Assembly: GCA_012270635.1 (NCBI GenBank)
Contig: JAAXHX010000077.1
Coordinates: forward strand, 1-7,139
Direction: 5' to 3'
DNA: 7,139 nt
Origin: Dehalococcoidia bacterium
Lineage (GTDB): Bacteria > Chloroflexota > Dehalococcoidia > Plut-88900
Part shown: piece after piece, positions 1 to 6,206 of the stretch
Position numbering within the stretch: position 1 is the first letter of the stretch
Layout: the number at the start of each line of letters is the position of its first letter
Program-made: the position numbers and the translations under genes
Notes under the pieces: generated by a model
What the model was told of the DNA's origin: nothing
Seen by the model: only the letters and a program-made list of their open reading frames with translations
The model's database searches: none

Positions 1-1050
1 GAGGAGCTGGAAGAGGCGATATACCGGAGGCTATGCGCCCAGGTAGCGGCTTCGGTCGGGAAGATTCACGATCTGGCCGGGGCCCTCGCCCTGCTCGATC
101 TCTTCAGCAGCCTCGCCGAGGTGGCTTCCCTGTACGGCTACGTGCGCCCCAAGCTGGCGGAAGACGGAGCCATCAACATAGTCGGGGGCAGGCACCCGGT
201 GGTGGAGAGGGTCGTAGGCGAAGGCGTGTTCGTCCCCAACGACCTCCACCTGACCCCCGACCGGCAGCAGATCGTCGTGCTGACGGGCCCCAACATGTCG
301 GGAAAGTCCACCTACATGAGGCAGGCGGCCCTGATAACCCTGCTCGCCCAGATCGGCAGCTTCGTCCCTGCGGAGAGCGCGCAAATCGGGCTAGTGGACC
401 GGATATTCACCAGGGTCGGCCTGCAGGACGACCTCTCCACAGGCCGCTCGACCTTCATGATAGAGATGCTCGAAACCGCCAGGATCCTCCACCTGGCGAC
501 ACCCAGGTCCCTGATCATCCTGGACGAGATCGGCAGGGGCACCAGCACCTATGACGGCCTCTCCATCGCCCAGGCGGTCATCGAGCATATCCACGACGAC
601 CCCCGGGTCTCCGCCAAGACCATCTTCGCCACTCACTACCACGAGCTGGTCAAGCTGGCCGACTCCTTTCCCCGGATAGTCAACTACAACGTCGCGGTTG
701 CCGAGGAGGACGGCAAGGCGGTCTTCCTCCACAAGGTCGTGCCGGGGGGCGCGGACAAGAGCTACGGCATCCACGTGGCCCAGCTGGCCGGAATCCCGAG
801 AGCCGTGACGGACCGGGCGTCCCAGGTGCTGGAGCGCATGGAAAACGGGGAAAGGCCCTCGTCGGGCGTCGCGCCCCGGGCGGAGGACTCCCGGTCGTTG
901 CAGATGTCTTTCTTTTCCCTTCCCGCCGAGTCCTCCCCCGTCGTGAGGGAGCTTGCGGACATGGACATAGCCTCCATGACCCCGCGGGACGCCATCTTCA
1001 AGCTGTACCAGCTGCAGGAGGAGGCGAAGAAGGGTCGGGGCGCGGAGTAG
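1..1050 (+). CDS. mutS: DNA mismatch repair protein MutS, C-terminal part (5' end outside window)
   Basis: MutS recognises base mismatches and small loops and, through its ABC-type ATPase, recruits MutL. The reading frame is open from base 1, so the gene starts upstream; 349 residues are visible and the mismatch-binding and connector domains (roughly the first 500 residues of a normal MutS) are missing. Numbering from base 1, visible motifs are the Walker A loop GPNMSGKST (residues 96-104), the signature region with STFMIEM, the Walker B segment ending in LDEIGRGTST (Asp175-Glu176), and the H-loop FATHYHEL (209-216). QMSFF at residues 301-305 matches the sliding-clamp-binding motif known near the MutS C-terminus. 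The end, with a MTPxxAxxKLYxLQ pattern, resembles the usual C-terminal oligomerisation segment. The gene stops 8 bp before mutL, so the two are almost certainly co-transcribed. The clear match to MutS1 rather than the clamp-motif-less MutS2 family makes the assignment firm. Confidence 0.97.
   Translation, partial: EELEEAIYRRLCAQVAASVGKIHDLAGALALLDLFSSLAEVASLYGYVRPKLAEDGAINIVGGRHPVVERVVGEGVFVPNDLHLTPDRQQIVVLTGPNMSGKSTYMRQAALITLLAQIGSFVPAESAQIGLVDRIFTRVGLQDDLSTGRSTFMIEMLETARILHLATPRSLIILDEIGRGTSTYDGLSIAQAVIEHIHDDPRVSAKTIFATHYHELVKLADSFPRIVNYNVAVAEEDGKAVFLHKVVPGGADKSYGIHVAQLAGIPRAVTDRASQVLERMENGERPSSGVAPRAEDSRSLQMSFFSLPAESSPVVRELADMDIASMTPRDAIFKLYQLQEEAKKGRGAE
1044..1047 (+). promoter_or_regulatory. 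Possible ribosome binding site for mutL (GGAG)
   Basis: GGAG lies inside the last codons of mutS, 11 bases before the mutL ATG. It is the only Shine-Dalgarno-like string near that start and its spacing is slightly long. mutL translation may therefore depend partly on ribosomes finishing mutS. Confidence 0.4.
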
Positions 1051-1058
1051 GCCCGCAG

Positions 1059-2780
1059 ATGGCTATCAGAGTCCTGAGCCCCGAGACCGCGGCCCAGATC
1101 GCCGCCGGGGAGGTGGTGGAGAGACCGGCGTCGGTGGTCAAGGAGTTGATCGAGAACAGTCTCGATGCGGGCGCTTCCAGCATCGTGGTGGAGGTCTCGG
1201 GGGGCGGCCTGAAGCTGATACGGGTTATCGACGACGGCGCCGGAATCTCCGCCTCCGACGTGGAGACTGCCTTCCTCAGGCACGCCACCAGCAAACTTTC
1301 CTCCGGCAGCGACCTGGACAACATATCCACCCTCGGGTTCCGCGGCGAGGCCCTGCCCAGCATTGCCGCCGTCTCCGACCTCGAGTTGGCAACCAGGACA
1401 GAGAGCGAGGATGCCGGGACCCGGGTCCGGCTTCAGGCGAGCGCATTGTTGAAGAGGGAGGTGGTGGGGAGGCCCCGGGGGACTACCGTGCAGATCACCC
1501 GGCTCTTTCAAAACGTTCCCGCCCGGCTGAAGTTCGTGAAGTCAGCCGCCACGGAGAACGGGCGCATCGGCAACCTGGTCACCCGTTACGCCATGGCCCG
1601 ACCCTCGGTCAGGTTCAGCCTGACTATCGATGGACGCAAGACTCTTTCGACCACCGGGTCCGGGGGCCTGCGGGAGGCGGTGTCCAGCGTTTACGGGGCC
1701 GAGACCGCCGCGGCCATGCTGGAGGTCTGCGGCGTAGAAGAAGGCATTGCCAGGATTTCCGGCCTGGCTGGCCCCCCGACCCTGAGCCGTGCCCAGGCTG
1801 GCTACGTTACCCTGGTGCTCAACGGACGGTGGATCCAGGACCGCAGGCTGACCTACGCCGTGGAGGAGGCCTATCAGAACCTGCTCATGGTCGGGCGCAG
1901 GCCCGTGGCGGCGCTCCTGATGGAGGTGTCGCCTGCCGACGTGGACGTCAACGTCAATCCATCCAAGACCGAGGTCAGGTTCAGAAAGGACCGGGAGATG
2001 TTCTCGCTGGTCCAGCGGACGGTCAGGCGGGCCCTTGTCGAGTCCAGCCCCATGCATTCTCCCACCCTGGCTTCCAGGTCTCCCGGCCCAATGCCTGACT
2101 CCGATGCCAGGAGGACCCCCCTGGGATCGGAGCTTATGGGTTGGGCGTCGGGGCCCCGGGCGCCAATGCCCGAATCCTCCTCCTCTCCATCGATGTTCAC
2201 AAAGGCCACGTTGCCCCTTCTCAGGGTGGTGGGCCAGGTCAGCAACACCTACATAGTGGCCGAGGGCCCCGACGGCATGTACCTCGTCGACCAGCACGCC
2301 GCCCACGAGCGGGTGCTGTTCGAAAAGGCGTTGAAGGAGCGCTCCGAGAAACGGGTCCAGGTCCAGGGGATGCTGGCCCCCGTCACCGTCGATTTGACGC
2401 CGGTCCAGCGGGAGAGCCTGTCCCAGGTGGAAGAGCAGCTATCGGGTTACGGGTTCGACTTCGAGCCGTTCGGGGATGGGGCCTACGTGCTCAGGGCAGT
2501 GCCGGCCATGCTCTCCAACCGGGCGCCGGACCGCGCCTTCCTGGACGTCCTGGACTCCCTCCTGGATCCCGGCACCCCCGAAGTTGCCGAAGAGCGCACG
2601 GCAGCCTCCATAGCGTGCCACAGCGCCATACGCGCCGGTGACGTTTTGCAGCAGGCGTCCATGGAAGAGGTGGTGCGCTTGCTGGAGCAGGCCGAGAGCC
2701 CTCACACCTGTCCCCACGGACGCCCGACCCTCGTGCACCTCAGCTCCAGCCTGCTGGAAAGGGAGTTCGGGCGGAGCTAG
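1059..2780 (+). CDS. mutL: DNA mismatch repair protein MutL, endonuclease type
   Basis: MutL links mismatch-bound MutS to strand incision. The protein has 573 residues, a normal length. The N-terminal GHKL ATPase shows the catalytic Glu32-Asn33 in ENSLDAG, DGAGI (59-63), RHATSKL (74-80), GFRGEAL (93-99) and GTTV (141-144). Lys303, in the VNPSK segment, corresponds to the conserved phosphate-contacting lysine. A Ser/Pro-rich linker covers about 325-385. The C-terminal domain has the metal-binding nuclease motif DQHAx2Ex4E (411-422), ACHSAIRAGD (519-528), CPHGRP (551-556) and a final FGR (570-572), which is the full set known from nicking MutL proteins of bacteria without MutH. QGMLAP (436-441) sits where Bacillus MutL has its sliding-clamp-binding motif QEMIVP. 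The ATG at 1059 is chosen because the MAIRVLSPETAAQIAAGEV beginning is the family's usual N-terminus. The gene follows mutS directly and its stop faces the stop of the next gene 30 bp away. Confidence 0.97.
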   Translation: MAIRVLSPETAAQIAAGEVVERPASVVKELIENSLDAGASSIVVEVSGGGLKLIRVIDDGAGISASDVETAFLRHATSKLSSGSDLDNISTLGFRGEALPSIAAVSDLELATRTESEDAGTRVRLQASALLKREVVGRPRGTTVQITRLFQNVPARLKFVKSAATENGRIGNLVTRYAMARPSVRFSLTIDGRKTLSTTGSGGLREAVSSVYGAETAAAMLEVCGVEEGIARISGLAGPPTLSRAQAGYVTLVLNGRWIQDRRLTYAVEEAYQNLLMVGRRPVAALLMEVSPADVDVNVNPSKTEVRFRKDREMFSLVQRTVRRALVESSPMHSPTLASRSPGPMPDSDARRTPLGSELMGWASGPRAPMPESSSSPSMFTKATLPLLRVVGQVSNTYIVAEGPDGMYLVDQHAAHERVLFEKALKERSEKRVQVQGMLAPVTVDLTPVQRESLSQVEEQLSGYGFDFEPFGDGAYVLRAVPAMLSNRAPDRAFLDVLDSLLDPGTPEVAEERTAASIACHSAIRAGDVLQQASMEEVVRLLEQAESPHTCPHGRPTLVHLSSSLLEREFGRS

Positions 2781-2810
2781 GAGACCGCCCCGAGGACTAA
2801 GTTCCCATCC

Positions 2811-4253
2811 TCATCTGACCGGGCCGGGGCCTGCCAACAGCTTCGCGATGCAGGCAGCCGCCCGGGGCATGGACGGAAAGACCGGCGCCCCCGCTTCCCA
2901 CGCCATTTGCTGGAGCTCCGTTACGGTGCGCCACCGCCACTCCTCCATCGCGTCCCCGGGCCGGATGATCATGGCGACGGGTATATCGATCTCTCTGGAG
3001 ATGTTGGTGAGGAGGCCCATGAGCCGGAACACCCGCCCCCGAGCCTCGGGCTGTTCGAGGTGGAAGTCTACGTCCGGGTCGATCAGGACGAAGTCGAAGG
3101 CGCCGCTTTCGGCCATTAGCCGCACGGCTAGCGGCATGGTCAATCCGTAATCGTCGCTGGACATTATGCCCGACAGGTCGAAGGGGTTGTTTGTGTGGAA
3201 CCAGGTGTCGGGAAGATGCCCCTTGAACCCCGAGCGCACGGCGTCGGGCAGGGGAGCAACCGCCAGACCAGCGGCCTCGCAGAGGTCGGCGCTGTGGACG
3301 GTGTTGCCCCCTCCGCCGCAGATGATCCCGACCCTCGGACCCCGGGGCTTGGTCATGTATCGCAGGGCCACCGCGATATCGGTCATCTCTTCCATCGTTT
3401 CCGCCCAGATTGCGCCGGCCTGGGTCACGGCGCTGCGCCATATCTGCGTCGACCCCGCCAGCGAAGCCGTATGGGAGGCGACGGCCCTCGTCCCCGCCTC
3501 CCCCCGCCCGCCCTTCAGTACAACCACGGGCTTGGCGGAAGCGGCTCGGGAGAAGGCTTCAAAGAAGCGGGGCCCGCCCCTGGTCCCCTCGATGTAGCAG
3601 GCGATGATGGAGGTCTCGGGGTCGTGGGTGAAGTATTCCAGCAGGTCGGTCTCGTTAAGGTCGGCGGCATTGCCGTAGCTCACCGCCTTGCTGAAGAACA
3701 CTCCTCGCAGCGAGGCGCGGTAGACGAACTCCACCGTGTTGCCGCCGCTCTGGCTGATGAACCCCACCCCACCGGCCCGCTTCGGGAAGTTGAGCCGGAA
3801 GGAGACCCCCCGGCCCGGGTTGTATAGGCCCATGCAGTTGGGCCCGATTATCCGCGCCCCCAGCCCCCTGGCCGACCTGATGATGCTGTCCTCCAGGGCA
3901 AGCCCCTTCTCGGTGCCCATCTCCGCCATCCGGGCGGTGAACAGATGGATGCCCTTGATCCCTTTGCCGCGGGCATCTTCCATGAGGCGGGGTAGAAGGG
4001 GCGCTGGCAAGGCGGATATGACGTAGTCCACGGGGCCGGGCACGTCTTTCAGGGATGGGTAGCAGCCGTAACCGGCTATCTCCTCGGCCTTCGGGTTGAC
4101 GGGGTAGACAGGCCCTTGAAACCCGAACTCGCGCAGGCCGCGGACGTAGGTGTGCCCCTGCTTGTCCGGGCTGGTGGACGCCCCGACTACGGCAATGGAG
4201 CGGGGATTGAGGATGGCGTCGATGTCGGGGCGGGGGGTGGATGGGGTGTCCAT
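2811..4253 (-). CDS. CoA-binding / succinyl-CoA-ligase-like protein, ADP-forming acetyl-CoA synthetase alpha-subunit type
   Basis: This family interconverts an acyl-CoA and a free acid coupled to NDP phosphorylation, through a phosphohistidine in the alpha part and an ATP-grasp beta part. The 480-residue protein opens with a CoA-binding Rossmann domain (NPRSIAVVGAS at 16-26, YPVNPK at 50-55). It continues with IGPNCMG (136-142) and SQSGG (167-171) of the ligase fold, then GNAAD (194-198) and YIEG (220-223). SHTASLAG (260-267) contains His261, at the position of the phosphorylated histidine of ADP-forming acetyl-CoA synthetases. There is no ATP-grasp domain, so it corresponds to an alpha subunit alone; a partner must lie elsewhere if it is a working ligase. 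The ATG at 4253 is preferred over an in-frame TTG at 4292 because that TTG is part of a good -35 box and the ATG lies directly behind the matching -10. Its stop faces mutL. It is divergent from the oxidoreductase gene and could share control with it. The true substrate (acetate, another acyl group, or a non-ligase acyl-CoA role) is unknown. Confidence 0.85.
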   Translation of the reverse strand: MDTPSTPRPDIDAILNPRSIAVVGASTSPDKQGHTYVRGLREFGFQGPVYPVNPKAEEIAGYGCYPSLKDVPGPVDYVISALPAPLLPRLMEDARGKGIKGIHLFTARMAEMGTEKGLALEDSIIRSARGLGARIIGPNCMGLYNPGRGVSFRLNFPKRAGGVGFISQSGGNTVEFVYRASLRGVFFSKAVSYGNAADLNETDLLEYFTHDPETSIIACYIEGTRGGPRFFEAFSRAASAKPVVVLKGGRGEAGTRAVASHTASLAGSTQIWRSAVTQAGAIWAETMEEMTDIAVALRYMTKPRGPRVGIICGGGGNTVHSADLCEAAGLAVAPLPDAVRSGFKGHLPDTWFHTNNPFDLSGIMSSDDYGLTMPLAVRLMAESGAFDFVLIDPDVDFHLEQPEARGRVFRLMGLLTNISREIDIPVAMIIRPGDAMEEWRWRTVTELQQMAWEAGAPVFPSMPRAAACIAKLLAGPGPVR

Positions 4254-4263
4254 GGGCGGCCCA

Positions 4264-4292
4264 TTTGTAGCACAAGGGTCGGGGTGGGTCAA
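4264..4292 (-). promoter_or_regulatory. Sigma70-type promoter for the CoA-ligase-like gene, near-leaderless
   Basis: On the minus strand, TTGACC (+ strand 4287-4292, 5 of 6 to consensus) is followed after exactly 17 bases by TACAAA (+ strand 4264-4269, 4 of 6), with a TG one base upstream of the -10 as in extended -10 promoters. The -10 ends 10 bases before the ATG at 4253, so transcription would start about 4 bases before the start codon. No Shine-Dalgarno sequence is present, which agrees with a near-leaderless transcript. Confidence 0.65.
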
Positions 4293-4309
4293 GAAAAGCA
4301 GACCCGGTC

Positions 4310-4338
4310 TTGAACGGCATAGGTCGGGCTGTTAAAGT
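4310..4338 (+). promoter_or_regulatory. Sigma70-type promoter for the first FAD oxidoreductase gene, leaderless
   Basis: TTGAAC (4310-4315, 4 of 6) and TAAAGT (4333-4338, 4 of 6) are separated by 17 bases. Seven bases separate the -10 from the ATG at 4346, so the predicted transcription start is at or one base before the start codon. No Shine-Dalgarno sequence precedes the ATG. The -35 elements of this promoter and of the opposite-strand promoter are 17 bases apart, so regulator binding between them could affect both genes. Confidence 0.55.
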
Positions 4339-4345
4339 CACCCGC

Positions 4346-5662
4346 ATGGATACGGGATTCCCGACTGAAGCGGACGCGGTGATAGTCGGGGCCGGGATCA
4401 CCGGGTGCTCCACCGCGTACCGGCTGGCCAAGCGGGGATGGAACGTGGTGGTCCTGGAGAAGGACGACATCGCCCACGAGGCCTCAGGCCGGACCATGGC
4501 CGCCGTCGGGGTGGTGGGCAAGCACCACCCCGACGAGTTTGCGCTGGCCAAGGCCAGCATGGAGATCTGGTTCGGCCTCAACGAGGAGCTTGGCACTGAC
4601 ATCGAGTTCATCAATGGCGGCAGGCTGGTAATAGCCAACGCCGAAGAGGACCTGCCGCTGTTCGATGAGATGATTCGGGGGGCGGAGGAATCGGGGGTGG
4701 CCATAGAGTGGTTCGACGCGCCCCGGGCCCGGGCCAAATGGCCCTTCCTGAAAGGCCCCTTCATCAAGGCCGCCCACTCCCCTCACGAGGGACACGTCAA
4801 CCCCGTCAAGGTGGTCCACTCTTTCGCCAGGTCGGCCCGGGAGTACGGGGCCCGGATACTGACGGAGTGCCTGGCCACTGAAGTTGTCACGAGGGCCGGG
4901 AAGGTCGCTTCCGTCGTGACGAACAGAGGGGAGATATCGACCTCCGTGGTCCTGGACGCGGCCGGCGTGTGGGGCTACCGCCTCGCCGACCGGCTGGGCG
5001 TAGGTTTCCCGGTCCAGCTAATCAAGGTGGTACAGGGGGAGACTGAGCCGGCCCCCCGTCTCTTCGATTGCTTCCTCCGGGGACCCGACTACGGGGGTCG
5101 GCAGACGGCCTCCGGGGCCTTCCGCATAACGGGCGGCTACCGGAAGATGGACGTCTACCACGACCTTTCCCTCCACGACCTGCGGGACCTCGGGGTCTGG
5201 ATTCCCCGCATACTCAGGTACCGCAAAGACGTGACGATGAAGATGAATCGAGACATCCTCAAGCTGGATGTCGCCGCATTGTTGAATGGGGTAACGGGTT
5301 GGAGAAACGGGCCCCCGGCGCCCGTCGGCGCCGAGCCGCGACCCCAGCCCGAAAACGTGGCCCGGAAGCTGAAGCGGATGAGCGAGCTGGTCCCCGAAAT
5401 GAAGGGACTGCGGCTGGCCAGGACGTGGGGCGGATACGTGGACATGACCCCCGACTTCCTGCCCGTTCTCGGGGCGGTGAAGGGGATCGAAGGATTCTAC
5501 CTGGCCACGGGGTTCAGCGGCCACGGCTTCGCCGTGGGGCCGATAGTGGGGAAACTGATGGCGGAGTTGATCGTAGACGGCAAAACGTCGGTGGACATCC
5601 GGGCGTTCAGGCCGAGCCGGTTTGCGGAAGAGAAGGTCCCGATGCCGCGCCGGCTGATGTGA
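4346..5662 (+). CDS. FAD-dependent oxidoreductase, DAO family (sarcosine oxidase beta / glycine oxidase-like)
   Basis: Members of this family use FAD to oxidise the C-N bond of amino acids, N-methylated amino acids or related amines. The 438-residue protein begins with a dinucleotide-binding fold, GAGITG (Gly15, Gly17, Gly20) after a hydrophobic strand, with Glu38 at the end of the second strand positioned to bind the FAD ribose. The conserved EASGRT follows. EGHVNP lies mid-protein. The C-terminal FAD/substrate region has TWGGYVDMTPD (360-370) and GFSGHGF (389-395), typical of the sarcosine oxidase beta / glycine oxidase branch. There is no signal peptide or membrane segment, so it is probably cytoplasmic. 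ATG 4346 is chosen; the in-frame TTG at 4310 is the promoter's -35 box. It is divergent from the CoA-ligase-like gene and 19 bp upstream of the GNAT gene, with a close paralogue after that. The family is firm; the substrate (sarcosine, dimethylglycine, D-amino acid, opine or other) cannot be decided. Confidence 0.88.
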   Translation: MDTGFPTEADAVIVGAGITGCSTAYRLAKRGWNVVVLEKDDIAHEASGRTMAAVGVVGKHHPDEFALAKASMEIWFGLNEELGTDIEFINGGRLVIANAEEDLPLFDEMIRGAEESGVAIEWFDAPRARAKWPFLKGPFIKAAHSPHEGHVNPVKVVHSFARSAREYGARILTECLATEVVTRAGKVASVVTNRGEISTSVVLDAAGVWGYRLADRLGVGFPVQLIKVVQGETEPAPRLFDCFLRGPDYGGRQTASGAFRITGGYRKMDVYHDLSLHDLRDLGVWIPRILRYRKDVTMKMNRDILKLDVAALLNGVTGWRNGPPAPVGAEPRPQPENVARKLKRMSELVPEMKGLRLARTWGGYVDMTPDFLPVLGAVKGIEGFYLATGFSGHGFAVGPIVGKLMAELIVDGKTSVDIRAFRPSRFAEEKVPMPRRLM

Positions 5663-5669
5663 CCCGTCT

Positions 5670-5675
5670 TAAACT
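5670..5675 (+). promoter_or_regulatory. Possible -10 element for a leaderless GNAT transcript
   Basis: TAAACT lies six bases before the GNAT start codon, nearly the same geometry as the -10 in front of the gene at 4346. No recognisable -35 sits 16-18 bases upstream, so this may be a weak internal promoter or chance AT-richness in a 19-bp intergenic gap. Confidence 0.3.
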
Positions 5676-5681
5676 TAAGGT

Positions 5682-6179
5682 ATGACTTCAACCAAAGCCG
5701 TTCGGATAGCAAAAGCCGGCCCCGAGCACGTGGAGGCTATAAGCCGGCTCATAGAGCTTTACCGGTTCCGGAGTTCGGGTGGGGAGGCGGAGGGGTTCCT
5801 GCTGCCCGTGAAGGAGGACGAGGTCCGGGAGCTCGTGTCCGAGGGCCGGTTCTTCGTGGCCGATGTAGAGGGAGAGTTCGCCGGATGCGTCTCGCTCATG
5901 GAATACGACGGCATAGCCGAGCTGAGGTCCCTGGCCGTCGAGGAGCGATTTCAACGCCGGGGCATCGCGTCCAAGCTGATCGGGCGCTGCCGGGAGGCGG
6001 CCAGGGAGAGGGGCTACGGCACCCTTCACACCCTCACGCAGACCTACGCCGCAGGCGCATTCGAAGGTGCGGGGTTCGTCCGGGCCCCGGTCCCGATTCC
6101 CAAGCTGGAGAAGGACTGCGCCTACTGTCCCCTGCACTATAACGGCTGTGTGGAAATCCCCATGACCACCCGCCTTTAG
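5682..6179 (+). CDS. GNAT-family N-acetyltransferase with cysteine-rich C-terminal tail
   Basis: GNAT enzymes move the acetyl group of acetyl-CoA to an amine. The 165-residue protein has the usual length and layout: an N-terminal VRIAKAGPEHVEAI segment, a central strand pair around residues 57-73, then SLAV (83-86) leading into the acetyl-CoA pyrophosphate loop QRRGIA (91-96). YAAGAFEGAGF (122-132) is the C-terminal GNAT motif. Overall it recalls the short ArgA-like (N-acetylglutamate synthase-type) GNATs, but I cannot confirm that substrate. The tail contains Cys146, Cys149 and Cys156 (CX2CX6C) with His152 between, which could bind a metal or form a redox switch. The start at ATG 5682 lies 19 bp after the preceding oxidoreductase gene, with no Shine-Dalgarno at a usable distance. 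It sits between two paralogous flavoenzymes and may act on the same substrate family. Confidence 0.85.
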   Translation: MTSTKAVRIAKAGPEHVEAISRLIELYRFRSSGGEAEGFLLPVKEDEVRELVSEGRFFVADVEGEFAGCVSLMEYDGIAELRSLAVEERFQRRGIASKLIGRCREAARERGYGTLHTLTQTYAAGAFEGAGFVRAPVPIPKLEKDCAYCPLHYNGCVEIPMTTRL

Positions 6180-6187
6180 CGAAACTC

Positions 6188-6195
6188 AAGGAAGG
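6188..6195 (+). promoter_or_regulatory. Ribosome binding site supporting a TTG start (AAGGAAGG)
   Basis: AAGGAAGG is purine-rich and Shine-Dalgarno-like, 11 bases before TTG 6207. No ATG or GTG lies in frame between the GNAT stop and the FAD-binding motif, so this site supports TTG as the start. It suggests translation from the GNAT mRNA, unlike the leaderless starts further upstream. Confidence 0.5.
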
Positions 6196-6206
6196 CGAAC
6201 AAGACG

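Noticed and set aside
762..2306. Long minus-strand open frames opposite mutS and mutL (762-1511, 1542-2306)
   Set aside because: They are antisense to unmistakable mutS/mutL coding sequence and show no family motifs; GC-rich codon usage removes stops from the opposite strand.
2781..2812. Possible bidirectional terminator between the convergent mutL and CoA-ligase-like genes (GAGGA at 2792-2796, TCCTC at 2808-2812)
   Set aside because: The stem is only 5 bp with an 11-base loop and has no T-run on either strand; the 30-bp gap shows no convincing terminator.
4254..4292. TTG at 4292 (minus strand) as the start of the CoA-ligase-like gene
   Set aside because: It is the first half of a TTGACC -35 box with a 17-base spacer to TACAAA; ATG 4253 follows directly and gives the usual short lead into the CoA-binding domain.
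4310..4345. TTG at 4310 as the start of the first oxidoreductase
   Set aside because: The added 12 residues do not resemble the family N-terminus and the TTG belongs to a -35 hexamer with a correctly spaced -10; ATG 4346 is better.
3655..4767. A 370-codon open frame on the minus strand spanning two genes
   Set aside because: It runs out of frame with the CoA-ligase-like gene and antisense to the start of the oxidoreductase, has low-complexity Pro/Arg/Gly composition and no recognisable domain. It is a by-product of high GC.
6180..6206. GNAT and second oxidoreductase as one read-through fusion, since they are in the same frame
   Set aside because: A clear TAG at 6177-6179 separates them, a Shine-Dalgarno-like AAGGAAGG precedes the TTG start, and the first oxidoreductase exists as a separate protein.
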